From: Clostridiales bacterium UBA4080
GTDB taxonomy: Bacteria; Bacillota; Clostridia; Lachnospirales; Vallitaleaceae
Length of the DNA stretch: 64,000 nt
Direction of reading: 5' to 3'
NCBI GenBank assembly: GCA_002381865.1
Contig: DFYO01000076.1
Span: 1 to 64,000, forward strand
The notes under the pieces were generated by a model that was given only the letters and a program-made list of their open reading frames with translations, searched no databases and was not told the DNA's origin. The position numbers and the translations under genes are program-made. Shown one piece after another: positions 35,152-44,271 of this stretch (its first letter is position 1; every line of letters starts with the position of its first letter).

Positions 35152-36063
35152 ATGAAGGATTCTATTTTGATTAAAGGTAATAAATATGGTTTAACTATTA
35201 TTATTGATGAAGAGTCAGATTTTAATATAGTTGAGGAAACCTTGTATAAAAAATTAAATGACTCCAGAAAATTTTTCGGAAATTCAAAAGTATCCTTAAC
35301 CTTCGAGGGAAAAGAATTAACTTCTCTTGAACAAAAAAAATTAATTGATACAATTGAAAGTGCATCTGACTTAAACGTTCTTTGTATACTAGATTCAAAA
35401 AAAGAAACAGAGAAATCTGAAGAGCTTCTTAATAATCTCTTATATAAAGAAGAAGCTCCTGAGGTCAATAATGATGAAGCTAGTGCAGAAAAAACAGATG
35501 ATTTTTTATCAAGCTTGACTTTAGATGATGAACAAGATAGTTTTGAAGAAGAGTCAAACGATAATATTACTGACGACTTACTTAATAATCATAAGCTAAA
35601 TACTGTTGAGCAATACGCTGATAGTTCTAACCTATTAGTTGACAGGCAAAAAACACAAAGCGAAAACAAACTTAAAATTTCTAATCTGCTTCCAGAAAAC
35701 ACTGCAATTTTCCATAGCGGAACCTTGCGTTCAGGACAGGAGGTTGTATCTGAGAGAAGTATTGTAATAATGGGTAATGTGCATTATGGAGCTTCGATTT
35801 CGGCAAGTGGTAACGTAATAGTTATAGGAAAACTGAACGGTTGCGTTCATGCCGGAAAGGATGGCAACGATAAGGCATTTGTTGTCGCATTAAATATGAG
35901 TCCGACTCAATTAAGAATAGCAAACGTTTTTGGTCGAGCACCTGATAAAAAGACTAAAAAAATTGTTGCTAATCCACAGATAGCATATGTGGAGCAGGAT
36001 AGAATTGTAATTGAAAATATTACCAGAAACATTTATGACAATATGAATTTTAATAATTATTAA
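35152..36063 (+). CDS. minC: Septum site-determining protein MinC
   Basis: Inhibits FtsZ assembly away from midcell. The N-terminal FtsZ-binding domain covers about residues 1-95 and the C-terminal beta-helix domain about 205-300, with SGTLRSGQEVVSERSIVIMG and GKLNGCVHAG. Between them lies an unusually long, acidic, low-complexity linker (about 85-200, rich in D, E and N), which makes the protein 303 residues instead of about 220-230. Followed at once by minD and minE. Confidence 0.93.
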   Translation: MKDSILIKGNKYGLTIIIDEESDFNIVEETLYKKLNDSRKFFGNSKVSLTFEGKELTSLEQKKLIDTIESASDLNVLCILDSKKETEKSEELLNNLLYKEEAPEVNNDEASAEKTDDFLSSLTLDDEQDSFEEESNDNITDDLLNNHKLNTVEQYADSSNLLVDRQKTQSENKLKISNLLPENTAIFHSGTLRSGQEVVSERSIVIMGNVHYGASISASGNVIVIGKLNGCVHAGKDGNDKAFVVALNMSPTQLRIANVFGRAPDKKTKKIVANPQIAYVEQDRIVIENITRNIYDNMNFNNY

Positions 36064-36078
36064 AAAGGGGATACATAT

Positions 36079-36876
36079 ATGAGTGAAGTAATTGTAATAA
36101 CATCCGGCAAGGGTGGTGTTGGTAAAACAACAACAAGTGCAAATATCGGTACTGGCTTAGCCATGATGGACAAAAAGGTTGTTCTTTTGGATGCTGATAT
36201 TGGGCTTAGAAATCTAGACGTAGTAATGGGACTTGAAAATAGAATTGTGTATAATTTAGTTGATGTAATTGAAGGAACTTGTAAAATTAAACAGGCATTA
36301 ATTAAAGACAAAAAGCTTCCAAACCTATTTTTAATGCCTGCTGCTCAGACAAGAGACAAGGATGCAATTAATCCTGCTCAAATGAAGGAGCTTTGTACTC
36401 AGCTCAAAGAAGAATTTGATTATGTAATTATCGATTGTCCTGCTGGAATTGAACAAGGTTTTAAGAATGCAATTGCTGGTGCCGACAAGGCTATTGTAGT
36501 TACTACACCAGAAGTTTCAGCTATTAGGGATGCTGATAGAATTATTGGCTTGTTAGAGGCACATGAACTAAACAACTCTCGCTTAATTGTTAATAGATTG
36601 AGAATGGATATGGTAAAAAGAGGAGATATGATGTCTGTTGAGGATGTTATTGAAATTCTTGCTATTGATTTAATTGGGAATGTTCCTGATGATGAAAACA
36701 TTGTAGTTTCAACTAATAATGGTGATCCAATAGTTAATAACCAATCATGTCCTTCTGGAAAAGCTTATATGAATATTTGCAGAAGAATCACCGGAGAAGA
36801 AGTGCCTTTTCTTGAGTTTTCTTCAGACAAAGGTTTTCTAGGTAAGCTAAAGAGCATTATGGGTTTTAATAATTAA
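36079..36876 (+). CDS. minD: Septum site-determining ATPase MinD
   Basis: Membrane-binding ATPase that recruits MinC and is driven by MinE. The deviant Walker A motif GKGGVGKTTTSANIG (near residue 10) and the switch motifs DADIGLRNLD and DCPAGIEQGF are intact. The C-terminus ends in an amphipathic helix (GKLKSIMGF) for membrane attachment. 265 residues, normal length. Confidence 0.97.
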   Translation: MSEVIVITSGKGGVGKTTTSANIGTGLAMMDKKVVLLDADIGLRNLDVVMGLENRIVYNLVDVIEGTCKIKQALIKDKKLPNLFLMPAAQTRDKDAINPAQMKELCTQLKEEFDYVIIDCPAGIEQGFKNAIAGADKAIVVTTPEVSAIRDADRIIGLLEAHELNNSRLIVNRLRMDMVKRGDMMSVEDVIEILAIDLIGNVPDDENIVVSTNNGDPIVNNQSCPSGKAYMNICRRITGEEVPFLEFSSDKGFLGKLKSIMGFNN

Positions 36877-36891
36877 AAGGGGGAAGTAAAT

Positions 36892-37164
36892 GTGGGAATT
36901 TTTAGTAAAAAACCATCAAAGAACGTTGCAAAGGATCGATTAAAGCTAGTTTTAATTCATGATCGTGCAAACTGTTCTTCAGAAGTGTTGGAAATGATAA
37001 AATTAGATTTTTTAAAGGTTATAAATAAATATTTAGAGGTTGATGAACAAGGTGTTGAAATGAGGATTTCTACTACCAAATCAGACAGAGGAAACTCTCA
37101 GGTTCCAGTTCTTTATGCTAATATTCCAATTAGAAATATGAGAAATGCAGCTGTAAAGCATTAA
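36892..37164 (+). CDS. minE: Cell division topological specificity factor MinE
   Basis: Stimulates MinD ATPase and confines the MinCD block to the poles; its presence implies an oscillating system rather than the DivIVA-only type, although divIVA is also present in this window. The 90 residues show AKDRLKLVLIHDR (anti-MinCD region, near residue 15) and the dimerising C-terminal domain. The start is GTG with a strong GGGGGAAG-type site. Confidence 0.93.
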   Translation: MGIFSKKPSKNVAKDRLKLVLIHDRANCSSEVLEMIKLDFLKVINKYLEVDEQGVEMRISTTKSDRGNSQVPVLYANIPIRNMRNAAVKH

Positions 37165-37180
37165 TAGAAAGAGGGAAAAC

Positions 37181-38308
37181 ATGTTTCGTGAATACGACTT
37201 TAGAAGATATGACGTATTTTTGGTTTTGTTAATTATTGTACTTACTACAATTGGTGTTATTGCAATTAAAAGTGCAACGATGTCTAATATTCATGACAGC
37301 ACTGATGTATTTGTAAAAAAACAAATTCTTGGTTTGATTAGTGGCTTTATAATTATGGTGCTTGTTTCTTTAATTGACTATAAGTTTATTACCAGATTTT
37401 ATTGGCCAATCTATATATTAAATATTATATTGCTTGTTGCAGTATTGCTGTTTGGGAAAAACGTAAATGGAGCAACCAGATGGATTAATATCGGAGGCAT
37501 TACTTTTCAGGCTTCAGAATTTTGCAAAATATTTCTGGTGATTTTCTTTGCTAAATTTATTGATAAATATCATGAGAAATTAAATACACCTAGCTTTATA
37601 CTTACATGTATTGCACTCGTTAGTGTACCGGTATTCTTAATCTTAAAACAGCCAAATTTATCTACCAGTCTAGTTGTTTTTGCAGTGCTTGGAGGCATTC
37701 TTTTCATAGCTGGTTTAGATTATAGATACATATATGGAACTGCAATTATTGTTATCCCATTAATGCTAATAGGTTTTTGGTATATACAGCAGCCCAATCA
37801 GGTTTTGTTGAAGGATTATCAGGTTAAGCGTATAATGACTGCGGTTTATCCTGAAAAGGCGACTACCTCTGAAAGATTACAAACTAATAATTCAATGCAG
37901 GCAATTGGTTCGGGCAAGCTTTTTGGTAAAGGACTATACCAGGGTAAGTTAAACCAGTACAATTATCTGCCTGAACCTCAAACCGATTTTATTTTTTCTA
38001 TAATTGGGGAAGAAGCAGGTTTTCTTGGTTGCAGTGCAATTATTACTTTGATTTTTTCATTCATTATGCGGTGCATTTGGATTGCAAAGGATTCTAAGGA
38101 TTTAATAGGCAAGATTATTATTACTGGATTTGCAACAATTATTGCCTTTCAAACTTTTGTTAATATTGGTGTAGTAACAGGACTTCTGCCTAATACGGGC
38201 TTGCCTTTGCCATTTATAAGCTATGGACTAAGTTCATTATGGGCAAATCTTATTGGAGTTGGACTGGTTTTAAATATTGGAATACAAAGAAAATCAATCT
38301 ATTATTAA
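37181..38308 (+). CDS. rodA: RodA/FtsW glycosyltransferase
   Basis: SEDS-family peptidoglycan polymerase partnering PBP2. The 375 residues contain ten hydrophobic segments, GKNVNGATRWINIGGITFQASEF (WINIGG motif with QASEF near residue 115), LPEPQTDFIFSIIGEEAGFLG near 265 and PFISYGLSSL near 345. RodA rather than FtsW is inferred from its place after PBP2 and min genes. Confidence 0.93.
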   Translation: MFREYDFRRYDVFLVLLIIVLTTIGVIAIKSATMSNIHDSTDVFVKKQILGLISGFIIMVLVSLIDYKFITRFYWPIYILNIILLVAVLLFGKNVNGATRWINIGGITFQASEFCKIFLVIFFAKFIDKYHEKLNTPSFILTCIALVSVPVFLILKQPNLSTSLVVFAVLGGILFIAGLDYRYIYGTAIIVIPLMLIGFWYIQQPNQVLLKDYQVKRIMTAVYPEKATTSERLQTNNSMQAIGSGKLFGKGLYQGKLNQYNYLPEPQTDFIFSIIGEEAGFLGCSAIITLIFSFIMRCIWIAKDSKDLIGKIIITGFATIIAFQTFVNIGVVTGLLPNTGLPLPFISYGLSSLWANLIGVGLVLNIGIQRKSIYY

Positions 38309-38325
38309 AGAAAGGGGCTAAAAGG

Positions 38326-38721
38326 ATGAATATAGGATTAATTGCTCATGATAACAAAAAGAAACTGATGCAGAATTTTTGTATTGCTTATCGTAATATT
38401 CTGAGCAAGCACGAGCTTTTTGCAACTGGTACTACGGGGCGCCTTATTGAAGAAGTAACAAATTTGAGCATACACAAATATCTTGCTGGGCATTTAGGTG
38501 GCCAACAGCAGCTTGGTTCTCAAATCGCTCATAACCAGATAGATGTTGTAATATTTTTAAGAGATCCTCTTTCACAAAAGCAGCACGAACCTGATCCAAC
38601 ATCGGTAATCAGATTATGCGATATACATAATATACCGGTTGCAACTAATCTAGCAACAGCAGAGCTTCTTGTAAAAGCTTTAGAGCGTGGAGATTTAGAT
38701 TGGAGAAACGTACTTAAATAA
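38326..38721 (+). CDS. mgsA: Methylglyoxal synthase
   Basis: Converts dihydroxyacetone phosphate to methylglyoxal and phosphate, relieving phosphate limitation or sugar-phosphate stress. The 131 residues start MNIGLIAHDNKKK, with TGTTGRLIEE and SGPxGGDQQ-like GHLGGQQQLG and FLRDPL (Asp catalytic) motifs. The start is the ATG behind AAAGGGG; upstream in-frame codons overlap rodA and are not used. It ends the mre/min operon and is followed by a bidirectional terminator. Confidence 0.93.
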   Translation: MNIGLIAHDNKKKLMQNFCIAYRNILSKHELFATGTTGRLIEEVTNLSIHKYLAGHLGGQQQLGSQIAHNQIDVVIFLRDPLSQKQHEPDPTSVIRLCDIHNIPVATNLATAELLVKALERGDLDWRNVLK

Positions 38722-38727
38722 GAAAAA

Positions 38728-38765
38728 AAGGAGTATTACTTTTGGGGTAATACTCCTTATCTTTA
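38728..38765. terminator. Bidirectional terminator between mgsA and the P-loop gene
   Basis: A perfect 12-bp stem, AAGGAGTATTAC with GTAATACTCCTT, with a 7-base loop. A-rich sequence on the left and T-rich on the right allow it to act on both strands, but the minus-strand gene ends 150 bases away. Confidence 0.8.
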
Positions 38766-38910
38766 TATAATCGAAAATTTAGATTTGCCTGCAAAACTTT
38801 TTTTAGAAATGCAAGCTGGCTTGTCAATGTGATGATATTATTAACATGTTTTTTTGTGATTAAAAAACGAAAAACTTTAAAAAACGGCAATTTCAAATTC
38901 CAAATAAATT

Positions 38911-39327
38911 CTAAGCAACAATGAATTCTTTTAAATAATCTGGAAGTACATCAGTATTACAGTTTATGCTAAAAACAAAACGAACATTGAACTTATCTGA
39001 CAACGCTTTAAGCTTATCAATTAGTTCGTATGAGGTGTCTAGATCGTTAACTCTTGCCAACTTGAGCAATCCATCAGCATAAATTTCCGAAATATCATTA
39101 TCTTCAGATAAAATCCCACACATAAAACCGAAAAATTCCTTATAGTCTGAAATAGGATAGTCTGAGATGTTGGTATATCGTATCTGATGCTTTAATTGAA
39201 GCATATGGCTGCTATCACAGTCCAGATAAACAATATGGCCATCTGTAATATTAACAGCATCATTGGCCATCTTTATTAAGCTTTTCGTTTTACCTTCACC
39301 CGCATTGCCTGCAACTAAACGTATCAT
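38911..39327 (-). CDS. Small P-loop ATP-binding protein
   Basis: A 138-residue protein with a Walker A motif GNAGEGKTKSL at the extreme N-terminus and a hydrophobic strand ending IVYLDCDSSH that could supply a Walker B-like Asp. A second strand, VRFVFSINCN, is at the C-terminus. The start is chosen because AAGGAGG lies 8 bases before it; a further in-frame Met lies 27 codons upstream. The small RecA/ArsA-like fold is not assigned to a family. It is the only minus-strand gene among about 50 plus-strand genes on the left, bounded by a terminator, so it may be a lone insertion. Confidence 0.65.
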   Translation of the reverse strand: MIRLVAGNAGEGKTKSLIKMANDAVNITDGHIVYLDCDSSHMLQLKHQIRYTNISDYPISDYKEFFGFMCGILSEDNDISEIYADGLLKLARVNDLDTSYELIDKLKALSDKFNVRFVFSINCNTDVLPDYLKEFIVA

Positions 39328-39536
39328 AACAATCGCCTCCTTAAAATATTGATTAATAAAATAGTGATTAATCGAAACATACATAATAATATATTCGCCT
39401 ATTTGCATATAAATCCTTTATTTTTTAACGATTATATTGAAAAGAATTCATTGTCTGTAAATTGATTATTCCTTGTTTATAATAACCAAATATGATACCA
39501 TAAGAATTGTTAAAAATATCGAAAGCAGGTATATAA

Positions 39537-40463
39537 ATGGATAGGTTTTTGTATAATAGGTATTCTGATTATTTAAAAAAGAAATATGGTCAAAAAGTAT
39601 ATAAGCTTCCTATAAATCTGGATATTACCTGTCCTAACAGAGATGGTACAATAGGTACTGAGGGGTGTTATTTTTGCAGTGACCTGGGAACAGGGTTTGA
39701 AAGCCTTGAAAACAAATATACGGTCAGGCAACAGCTTATTAAAAATATGGACTATATTGGAAAAAGATATGGTGCAAAAAAATTTATTGCTTATTTTCAA
39801 AATTACACAAATACCTATATGTGTTTTGAGGATTTTAAATGCTATATAATCGATGCCATCCAAAAAGATATAGTAGAAATAGATATATCTACAAGACCTG
39901 ATTGTTTAGGCGAGCAACATCTTGAGTTTTTACAAAGTTTAAAAATGCAATACAATATTAATTTCACAATAGAGCTTGGACTTCAATCTTCCAATGACGA
40001 TACTCTTAAAGCAATAAACAGAGGTCATAGTGTTAAGGATTATATTGATTCAGTTAAGCTAATAAAAAAATATGATTTTGATTTATGCACTCATTTAATA
40101 CTAAATCTGCCCTCAGATACCAGTGAAGATGCAATTAAATCTGCAAAGCTAATGAACGAGGTGCAAACTGAGCAAGTGAAGCTACACTCTTTATACATTG
40201 CAAAGGGAAGCGTTTTTGAAAAGCTATATAATGAGAACAAAATAGTAATATGCTCAATGGAGGAGTATATTGAACGTGTTATATTGTTTTTAGAAAATCT
40301 TAACCCTGAAATAACAGTTCAAAGGTTATTAGGAAGAGTGCCAGAAGAACAAACAATTTTTTGCAACTGGAAAACAAGCTGGTGGAAAATCCAAGAACAA
40401 ATTGAACAAAAAATGATTTCCGAAAATAGATTTCAAGGTAAACAATATCAGAAATATATATAA
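39537..40463 (+). CDS. Radical SAM protein, YtqA/YhcC family (TIGR01212)
   Basis: A 308-residue radical SAM enzyme. The cluster motif is the spaced form with Cys in DITCPNRDG, then CYFC (near residues 31-45). The LGLQSSNDDTLKAINRGH motif, typical of the family, lies near residue 142. The family member YtqA is conserved in Firmicutes, but its substrate is not firmly known to me; RNA or cofactor modification has been proposed. It stands alone between short intergenic regions. Confidence 0.85.
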   Translation: MDRFLYNRYSDYLKKKYGQKVYKLPINLDITCPNRDGTIGTEGCYFCSDLGTGFESLENKYTVRQQLIKNMDYIGKRYGAKKFIAYFQNYTNTYMCFEDFKCYIIDAIQKDIVEIDISTRPDCLGEQHLEFLQSLKMQYNINFTIELGLQSSNDDTLKAINRGHSVKDYIDSVKLIKKYDFDLCTHLILNLPSDTSEDAIKSAKLMNEVQTEQVKLHSLYIAKGSVFEKLYNENKIVICSMEEYIERVILFLENLNPEITVQRLLGRVPEEQTIFCNWKTSWWKIQEQIEQKMISENRFQGKQYQKYI

Positions 40464-40560
40464 AATGATTTTTAAGAACACAATATTGTCATTATTAAAA
40501 AAGTAATTTCAAACAATACAATATCATAAATATTTAATAAACAATTTTGAGGAATACAAT

Positions 40561-42012
40561 ATGAATAGATATATTGAAAAACAAAAAAGTAAGGACATTC
40601 AAAATAAAATAACACAAAACGCAAACCGACATATAAACTTAGGACTATTTGTGTATTTTGCGATTTTTGCTTATTTAGTTTTCACTATTTTGAATTTTTC
40701 ATTAGCTAAAAAGACTAATTATATTTTAGCAGAACAAAGTTCAATCATTGAATCTGCCGTATTTAATGGTCTTGTTATTAAAAAAGAAGAAATAATTAAA
40801 AGTTCTCATAATGGAAGCGTTAAACTTTTTGCTAGCGAAGGTAAAAAAGTACCAGCAAATTCTTTGATTGCTTGCGTAGATAACAACAACGAACTTGATA
40901 AAATAATTTCTGATCAAATGGCTTCAGAAAAAGCAAAACAAAAAAACAAAACTCTAATATCAAAACAAGATGATATGTATTTAAAGGAAAAAATCAAAAA
41001 GTATATCTTAAATAAAGATAAACGCTCATTTGAATTTGTTTATGATTTAAAAAATCAGCTTGCAATTTCAGCAGCCAGCTCAGCTAATACGATTATATTA
41101 CAGGATAATCAGCTTTTAAATACTATTATTTCAAAGTCTTCTCTAAAAGACTTTGCCTATTACACTTCAAAAAGTGGTGTAGTATCATATTTTATTGACG
41201 GAATGGAGGATATTACAATTGATAGCTTTAAACCAGCTGATTTGACCAGAATACCAGTTTATAATGAAGCCTCTGAAAGTACAGTGGTTCAGAAAAACAA
41301 TCCGTTATATAAGTTAACAGACAATTACAGGTGGTATTTGGCGGCAAAGATAGATCAGGTAACTGAACAACAGCTAGAAGGGAAAACCAATATTAGTATT
41401 AAGCTCACTGAAAAAAACGTTCAGATGAGTGGCACTATCTATAAAATATTTAAGGAAGAAGGCTATACTTACCTTGTTTTAGAATTTGCTAAATATGCCG
41501 AAGAAATGCTAAACATAAGAAATGCAGAATTTTCAATTATTTTCTCAAATACAGAAGGCATAAAAATTCCTAAGGCAGCAATTATTGAAAAGGAATTCGT
41601 TAAGCTTCCAGCAGCCTCTTTGTTTCCATCAAGTCAAGGTCCTCAAATAAAAGTCTATAATCCAAGCAGTAAAACGGGTGGAAAAGATGAGGAAGCAATT
41701 GTTAATATTAATATTTACAAAAAGGAAGGTGATTATATATATATTCCAACATCTTCTGACCTAAATATAGGAACAAAAATTAATTATGAGCTTGAAGGAA
41801 ATCAGATAATTGATTATATGATAGCTGAATCTAAAAAAATAGAGGGAGTGTTTGTAATAAATAAAGGGTATGCTGCCTTTAGAATCATAGAACCTATAGG
41901 CTTTACGACTGATTATGTTATTATAAAAGACAATACGCCTTATGGAGTTAAGGTATTTGACAGGATTGCAAGTGAAGCAAAGTTATATAAAGAAAACCAA
42001 TTAATATATTAG
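40561..42012 (+). CDS. HlyD-like membrane adaptor protein
   Basis: A 483-residue protein with one N-terminal helix (about residues 28-48), then a biotinyl-lipoyl-like hairpin (GSVKLFASEGKKVPANSLIACV), a long helical region and beta-barrel domains similar to HlyD-family adaptors. No ABC transporter or outer partner is adjacent. The gene precedes yggS and sepF, a frequent neighbour arrangement in Clostridia, and a role in cell envelope assembly rather than export is plausible. Confidence 0.7.
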   Translation: MNRYIEKQKSKDIQNKITQNANRHINLGLFVYFAIFAYLVFTILNFSLAKKTNYILAEQSSIIESAVFNGLVIKKEEIIKSSHNGSVKLFASEGKKVPANSLIACVDNNNELDKIISDQMASEKAKQKNKTLISKQDDMYLKEKIKKYILNKDKRSFEFVYDLKNQLAISAASSANTIILQDNQLLNTIISKSSLKDFAYYTSKSGVVSYFIDGMEDITIDSFKPADLTRIPVYNEASESTVVQKNNPLYKLTDNYRWYLAAKIDQVTEQQLEGKTNISIKLTEKNVQMSGTIYKIFKEEGYTYLVLEFAKYAEEMLNIRNAEFSIIFSNTEGIKIPKAAIIEKEFVKLPAASLFPSSQGPQIKVYNPSSKTGGKDEEAIVNINIYKKEGDYIYIPTSSDLNIGTKINYELEGNQIIDYMIAESKKIEGVFVINKGYAAFRIIEPIGFTTDYVIIKDNTPYGVKVFDRIASEAKLYKENQLIY

Positions 42013-42031
42013 TAAACTAGGAGATTGATAT

Positions 42032-42718
42032 ATGTGTATAGAAAAAAACCTAAAAAATATTAGAGAACAAATGATAGAAGCCTGCAATAATTCAAACAGA
42101 AATATTTCAGATATAACTCTTATTGCTGTAACCAAGACTAAGCCTGTAGAAATGATTTTAAAAGCCATCCAGGCAGGCTCCGAGCATCTTGGAGAAAATA
42201 AGGTTCAGGAGATTATTGATAAATACCCTGAAATTGCAGCGGATGTAAAATGGCATATGATTGGACATCTTCAAACAAATAAAATAAAGTATATTATCGA
42301 TAAAGTAGAGCTAATACATTCTGTTGACAGTCTAAAGCTAGCACAAGCAATTGATAAGGAAGCGAAAAAAATAAATAAGGTTCAGAACATACTTATTCAG
42401 GTTAATATGGCAAGAGAAGAAAGTAAGTTTGGAATTGATAAAAATGATACCGAAAATATTATTTGTGAAATTTCCAAATTAAACAACCTCAGAATAAAAG
42501 GTTTGATGACTGTTGCTCCATTTGTTGAAAATCCAGAGGAAAATAGACCTATTTTCAAAGAAATGTTACAACTTTATATTGACATAAATAGCAAAAACAT
42601 TGATAATGTTGTTATGGATACGCTTTCAATGGGGATGACTAATGATTTTGCAGTTGCAATTGAAGAAGGCGCTACTATGGTGCGAATCGGAACTGCAATC
42701 TTTGGACATAGAAATTAA
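42032..42718 (+). CDS. yggS: PLP homeostasis protein YggS/PLPBP
   Basis: A 228-residue fold-III PLP-binding protein that keeps pyridoxal phosphate in a safe bound form. AVTKTKPVEMIL contains the PLP lysine (near residue 38); GENKVQEI, WHMIGHLQTNK and LSMGMTNDF are family signatures. It is normally encoded just upstream of sepF in Gram-positive bacteria, as here. Confidence 0.95.
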   Translation: MCIEKNLKNIREQMIEACNNSNRNISDITLIAVTKTKPVEMILKAIQAGSEHLGENKVQEIIDKYPEIAADVKWHMIGHLQTNKIKYIIDKVELIHSVDSLKLAQAIDKEAKKINKVQNILIQVNMAREESKFGIDKNDTENIICEISKLNNLRIKGLMTVAPFVENPEENRPIFKEMLQLYIDINSKNIDNVVMDTLSMGMTNDFAVAIEEGATMVRIGTAIFGHRN

Positions 42719-42737
42719 TAAGAAGGGATTGATTAAA

Positions 42738-43217
42738 ATGGCGAAATTTTTGGATAAAATGTTAGATATGATGAATTTAAATGATTATGACGATGAAGAT
42801 GATTTTGAATATGAAGATGATATCGAGGAATTTGGCAGTGTAGCTGAAAAAAGACCTTTTAAAAGCTATTCGGGCGGCAAGGACTTCGAGAGTTCTGGTT
42901 CAAAGGTTGTTAATTTTCAAGCTAGTGTTCAAATGGAGGTGGTTGTAATTCAACCGCTTGCTTATGATGAGGCGCAAATTATTTGTGATCACATTAAAGC
43001 TAAAAGACCAGTGGTTCTTAATCTTGAAAAAATGGAGAAAAACGTAGCGCAAAGGATTATGGATTTTGTCAGCGGGTCTTGTTATACTCTCAATGGTAAT
43101 TTACAAAGAATAACAAATAATATCTTTATAATAGCACCTGAAAATGTAGATGTGGCAGGTGATTTCAGAGAAGAACTGAAGTCTAACGGTATCATTCTTC
43201 CGTGGAGAAATGAATAA
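42738..43217 (+). CDS. sepF: Cell division protein SepF
   Basis: Binds FtsZ and the membrane and shapes the division ring. The 159 residues begin with an amphipathic membrane helix (MAKFLDKMLDMM), then an acidic linker (DDEDDFEYEDDIEEF) and the SepF core with VVVIQPLAYDEAQ, PVVLNLEKM and RIMDFVSG. The start is the ATG behind AAGGG; an upstream in-frame stretch overlaps yggS and is not part of the gene. Confidence 0.94.
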   Translation: MAKFLDKMLDMMNLNDYDDEDDFEYEDDIEEFGSVAEKRPFKSYSGGKDFESSGSKVVNFQASVQMEVVVIQPLAYDEAQIICDHIKAKRPVVLNLEKMEKNVAQRIMDFVSGSCYTLNGNLQRITNNIFIIAPENVDVAGDFREELKSNGIILPWRNE

Positions 43218-43229
43218 CAGGAGGCTTTA

Positions 43230-43490
43230 ATGAATTTACTATTAGAAACATTTGATAAATTTCTCTATATATTAGAGATTTTTATTTTAATAAGAGTTAT
43301 TATATCCTGGTTTCCAGTTTCCAGGGACAATCCGTTGGTTGAATTGGTATATACATTATCGGAACCAATACTATCACCAATACGAAGATTAATAAAGCAT
43401 TCTATTTTCGGAGGCAAAGGGCAGATATTTGATATTTCCCCCTTAATTGCCTTTCTTGTTTTGCAATATCTTCAAAATCTGATTGTTTAA
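43230..43490 (+). CDS. yggT: YggT family membrane protein
   Basis: An 86-residue protein with two hydrophobic helices (about residues 8-28 and 66-85) and the family core SWFPVSRDNPLVELVYTLSEPILSPIRRLI. Function is not settled, but the gene is part of the conserved yggS-sepF-yggT-ylmH-divIVA division cluster of Firmicutes. Confidence 0.92.
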   Translation: MNLLLETFDKFLYILEIFILIRVIISWFPVSRDNPLVELVYTLSEPILSPIRRLIKHSIFGGKGQIFDISPLIAFLVLQYLQNLIV

Positions 43491-43499
43491 AGGTACTTT

Positions 43500-44261
43500 A
43501 TGAACAAAGAAGAGACATTATTATTAAACAAACTAAAAGAAAAGGCAAATAGAGCAGGTTATAGAAATTCAATAGAATATACTAATTTTCTTGATTTAAA
43601 TGAACAAGAGATATTTAAGTGGAACCAAAAAGAATTCAATAATGTTAAATATGATTTTTATGGTGGTAACCCTGAAGCCGAAAGAAAGCTTATTTGTTTT
43701 TATAACAGTGATATTTCTTCAGATATTAAAGAAACCAGTGATTATCCTGTTTCTATACTTAAAATAACAAATAATTCTACGCAGAAATGTTCTCACCGTG
43801 ATTATCTAGGGGCGGTATTAAATCTTGGAATAACAAGGGATTTAATTGGTGATATAATAGTAATTGATAACTCTGCATATCTTTATTGCATGGAGCATAT
43901 TAGTGAATTTATTTGCGATAATCTATTTCAAGTTAAGAATTGCAGTATTATGATTAGTAAGGCTTCTAAAGAGGATATATTAGATATAAAGCCAGAATAT
44001 ATATTGATAAAGGGCAGTGTTTCGTCTTTAAGGATAGACAGTATAATTAAGCTTGCTTTCTCTATGTCGCGTACTAATTCTCAAGCCTTGATATTAAGCA
44101 AAAAGGTGTTTTTAAATAGCAAGCTAGTCGAAAAAATATCTCAGCAGGCTACCCTAAATGATATCATTTCAGTAAGGGGCTTCGGAAAATGTAAAATTTC
44201 TAAAATAGGTGAGCTCACAAAGAAATCAAGAATTATAGTAGAAATATATTATTATAAATAG
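43500..44261 (+). CDS. ylmH: YlmH-type S4 RNA-binding protein
   Basis: A 253-residue protein with an N-terminal helical domain, a central YlmH core (HRDYLGAVLNLGITRDLIGDI, near residue 98) and a C-terminal S4 RNA-binding domain (ISVRGFGKCKISKIGELTKK). YlmH is linked to rescue of stalled ribosomes and is encoded beside divIVA in Gram-positive bacteria. It begins 10 bases after yggT. Confidence 0.92.
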   Translation: MNKEETLLLNKLKEKANRAGYRNSIEYTNFLDLNEQEIFKWNQKEFNNVKYDFYGGNPEAERKLICFYNSDISSDIKETSDYPVSILKITNNSTQKCSHRDYLGAVLNLGITRDLIGDIIVIDNSAYLYCMEHISEFICDNLFQVKNCSIMISKASKEDILDIKPEYILIKGSVSSLRIDSIIKLAFSMSRTNSQALILSKKVFLNSKLVEKISQQATLNDIISVRGFGKCKISKIGELTKKSRIIVEIYYYK

Positions 44262-44271
44262 GAGGGAATTT

